From the NCBI RefSeq assembly GCF_014207955.1, contig NZ_JACHLK010000001.1, positions 372,001 to 436,000 of the forward strand: DNA of 64,000 nt. The letters are read 5' to 3'. The notes below the pieces were generated by a model. The model ran no database searches, was not told the DNA's origin, and saw nothing but the letters and a program-made list of their open reading frames with translations. The stretch is from Acidovorax soli. GTDB lineage: Bacteria > Pseudomonadota > Gammaproteobacteria > Burkholderiales > Burkholderiaceae_C. The stretch's first letter is position 1. The number at the start of each line of letters is the position of its first letter. Below, piece after piece: positions 62,300 through 64,000 of this stretch. A program made the position numbers and the translations under genes.

Positions 62300-62592
62300 T
62301 GGTCGATGATCACCAGCGTGCCATGGCTGCCCGGCGCCACCGCATGGGGCACGCCCGCGGGCACGATGAAGACTTCGCCAGCCTGCACCTCGGTGACGGT
62401 TCCCTGCAGGTCCAGGCGCATGCAGCCCTCGACCACGATCAGGGCCTCGTCGAAGTCGTGCGACTCGTCGGGGTAGGCGCCGTCGTCCATGCGCAGCACC
62501 TTGACGTTGGCATTGGCGGCCCGGCCGACGACGCGGGACGACCAGGCTTTGGGAAACGTGCGTGCCGTCTCCAGGAGATTGGTTTTGGACAT
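62296..62592 (-). CDS. Cupin-domain protein
   Basis: A 98-residue single-domain cupin. Motif 1 lies in YPDESHDFDEALIVVEGCMR, with His and Glu ligands in the expected order, and motif 2 in VQAGEVFIVPAGVPHAVAPG. Such small cupins bind a divalent metal; activity unknown. It sits 12 bases after the RBBP9-like hydrolase gene and overlaps the next small gene. Confidence 0.85.
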   Translation of the reverse strand: MSKTNLLETARTFPKAWSSRVVGRAANANVKVLRMDDGAYPDESHDFDEALIVVEGCMRLDLQGTVTEVQAGEVFIVPAGVPHAVAPGSHGTLVIIDQ

Positions 62593-62604
62593 GGCAGCCG
62601 CCGG

Positions 62605-63177
62605 TCAGGAAAGGGAGGGAGTCGATGCTGCCGCCGGCGCACGCAGGCCGGCCAGCAGGGCCAGGCCTTCGGGCCAGTCCGCCAGGCCGGATTCGGCATT
62701 GATGTGGCCGCGTGCACCGTAGTCAATGAAGCGTGCCCCCCAGGCGCTGGCCATGGCCTCGGCGCGCTCGAAGCTGCAGTAGGGGTCGTTGCGGCTGCCC
62801 ACCAGCACGGCAGGGAACGGCAGCGGCTGGCGCGCAATGGGCGACCAGCCGGGCAGGTAGCCTGCGATGTCCTCACGCTCCACATCGCCCGGTGCCACGA
62901 GCAGCGCGCCCTTCACGCGGTGCGTGTTGGATGAATGCGCGGCCCACCAGGCCGTGAGGATGCAGCCCAGGCTGTGCGCCACCAGCACCACGGAGCCCGG
63001 GGCATCGACGATGGTCTCTTCCAGCCGCGCGGTCCAGTCGCCGCGCAGCGGGCGCATCCAGTCGTGCTGCTCCACGCGGTGAAAGCCGTGCAGCGCCTCC
63101 CAGCGGCTCTGCCAGTGTTCGGGGCCGGAGCTCTGCCAGCCAGGCAGCACCAGCACGGTGTCGGGGGATGGACTCAT
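62605..63177 (-). CDS. RBBP9/YdeN-family alpha/beta hydrolase
   Basis: A 190-residue serine hydrolase. Characteristic features are VLVLPGWQSSGPEHWQSRWE at the N-terminus, the nucleophile elbow VLVAHSLGCILTAWW, AVLVGSRNDPYCSFERAEAM with the acid and GARGHINAESGLADWPEG with the catalytic His (the GHINAxSGLGxWP motif of the family). Small serine hydrolase activity is likely; substrates unknown. It starts 35 bases after the parA stop. Confidence 0.9.
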   Translation of the reverse strand: MSPSPDTVLVLPGWQSSGPEHWQSRWEALHGFHRVEQHDWMRPLRGDWTARLEETIVDAPGSVVLVAHSLGCILTAWWAAHSSNTHRVKGALLVAPGDVEREDIAGYLPGWSPIARQPLPFPAVLVGSRNDPYCSFERAEAMASAWGARFIDYGARGHINAESGLADWPEGLALLAGLRAPAAASTPSLS

Positions 63178-63212
63178 ACTATGAATTTGATAGCAATCGG
63201 TGCCCTGCGCGG

Positions 63213-64000
63213 TCAGACCACGGCGGGCTTGCGGCCCAGTGCCTTCATGGTCTGCACGCGCTCGACCATCTCCTGGGCGAACTCGATGAAGGCCTGGCTG
63301 CCCTTGGCCAGCGGGTCGAACACCACGCCGGGCAGGCCGTAGCTCGGGGCCTCGGCCAGGCGCACGTTGCGCGGGATCACGGTGTTGAACACCTTGTCGC
63401 CGAAATGGTCCTTGAGCTGTTCGCTCACCTGTTGCTGCAGGGTGATGCGCGGATCGAACATCACGCGCAAGAGGCCGATGATCTGCAGGTCGGGGTTGAG
63501 GTTGGCGTGCACCTGCTTGATGGTGTTGACCAGGTCGGTCAGGCCTTCGAGCGCGAAGTACTCGCACTGCATGGGCACGATCACGCCATGCGCCGAGCAC
63601 AGGCCGTTGAGGGTGAGCATGGACAGCGAGGGCGGGCAGTCGATGAGCACGAAGTCGTAGTCCGCATCGGCCGCGGCGAGCGCGGCCTTGAGGCGCTTTT
63701 CGCGGTGCTCCAGCGTCACCAGTTCCACCTCGGCGCCGGCCAGCTCGCGGTTGGCGCCCAGCACATGGAAGCCGCAGTTCTCGCTCAGCACCGCTGCTTC
63801 GCGCACCGAGGCCGATTCGAGCAGCACGTCGTACACCGTGAGGTCGAGCTTGCGCTTGTCCAGATTCGAGCCCATGGTGGCATTGCCCTGCGGGTCCAGG
63901 TCGACCATGAGCACGCGCTGGCCGATCTTGGCCAGGCCGGCGGCGAGGTTGACGGTGGTGGTGGTCTTGCCGACGCCGCCCTTCTGGTTGGCAATGCAAA
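63213..64000 (-). CDS. parA: Chromosome partitioning ATPase ParA (5' end beyond window)
   Basis: The frame is open to the window edge, giving about 262 residues, so only a few N-terminal residues are missing. The deviant Walker A is QKGGVGKTTTTVNLAAGLAK, followed by VLMVDLDPQGNATMG (A' motif), VLIDCPPSLSMLTLNGL (Walker B) and a C-terminal VRLAEAPSYGLPG motif typical of chromosomal ParA/Soj. It moves ParB-parS complexes along the nucleoid. Confidence 0.95.
   Translation of the reverse strand, partial: CIANQKGGVGKTTTTVNLAAGLAKIGQRVLMVDLDPQGNATMGSNLDKRKLDLTVYDVLLESASVREAAVLSENCGFHVLGANRELAGAEVELVTLEHREKRLKAALAAADADYDFVLIDCPPSLSMLTLNGLCSAHGVIVPMQCEYFALEGLTDLVNTIKQVHANLNPDLQIIGLLRVMFDPRITLQQQVSEQLKDHFGDKVFNTVIPRNVRLAEAPSYGLPGVVFDPLAKGSQAFIEFAQEMVERVQTMKALGRKPAVV

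Noticed and set aside
61101..64000. Search for parS palindromes near parAB
   Set aside because: No sequence resembling the 16-bp TGTTTCACGTGAAACA consensus was found by eye in this window; sites may lie outside it.

Overview
The window is GC-rich chromosomal DNA from a betaproteobacterium, most likely a member of the Comamonadaceae (Acidovorax/Delftia-like). This rests on base composition, codon use, a monomeric NADP isocitrate dehydrogenase, TctC/Bug-type binding proteins and a C-rich intergenic repeat (about 10,968-11,037 and 25,537-25,562) of a kind I associate with that family. No rRNA, tRNA, CRISPR array, prophage or complete insertion sequence is visible. The right end carries parB and the truncated parA, so it probably lies near the replication origin, although no parS palindrome was recognised.

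Layout. 1-2,375: membrane protein fragment, phosphoesterase, two small dimeric alpha/beta-barrel proteins, a 272-bp MITE-like element and ynfA. 2,380-10,911: GntR/FadR regulator divergent from a seven-gene operon with a branched-chain-type ABC transporter, an M20-type carbamoylase/amidase and an M81 (MlrC-like) metallopeptidase, apparently for uptake and hydrolysis of an amide, hydantoin or peptide. 11,038-14,408: orphan family-5 binding protein, BON-domain protein and two small conserved proteins. 14,486-20,645: the four-gene ligase-associated DNA repair cassette (MBL-fold exonuclease, ATP-dependent ligase, Lhr-like helicase, PdeM phosphoesterase). 20,903-23,137: icd with a strong terminator. 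23,201-24,604: lipoprotein hydrolase. 24,887-30,212: TetR regulator and a TctC / Gfo-Idh-MocA / DUF993 / sugar-isomerase-like operon with paired operator palindromes. 30,228-34,565: MFS transporter, AraC and LysR regulators, DUF4124 protein and tautomerase. 34,549-39,536: transaldolase 3' remnant, then a fructose/ribose-type ABC operon with a small kinase (frcBCAK-like order) and a divergent LacI regulator over a tandem operator.

39,619-52,812 is the most integrated block. It is a minus-strand series starting at a Fur-box-like promoter: ECF sigma factor, FecR, TonB-dependent siderophore receptor, PepSY membrane protein, DUF4198, DUF3649, DUF3325, a second DUF4198, MacA, MacB, a NodT outer-membrane factor and a degenerate Fur-family protein. 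It combines siderophore import with a tripartite export pump and its own Fur-like protein. Next come a flavin reductase, a secreted protein of unknown function, and a lipoprotein cluster (COG3014, YcfL, LpoB, CsgG-like, hydrolase) likely tied to peptidoglycan synthase activation. Last are a membrane-anchored methyltransferase with a coupled 50-residue peptide, and the parA...parB segment interrupted by three small genes.

All calls come from reading translated sequence and motifs; no database search was run. Starts were chosen from Shine-Dalgarno fit, signal peptides, overlaps and family length.
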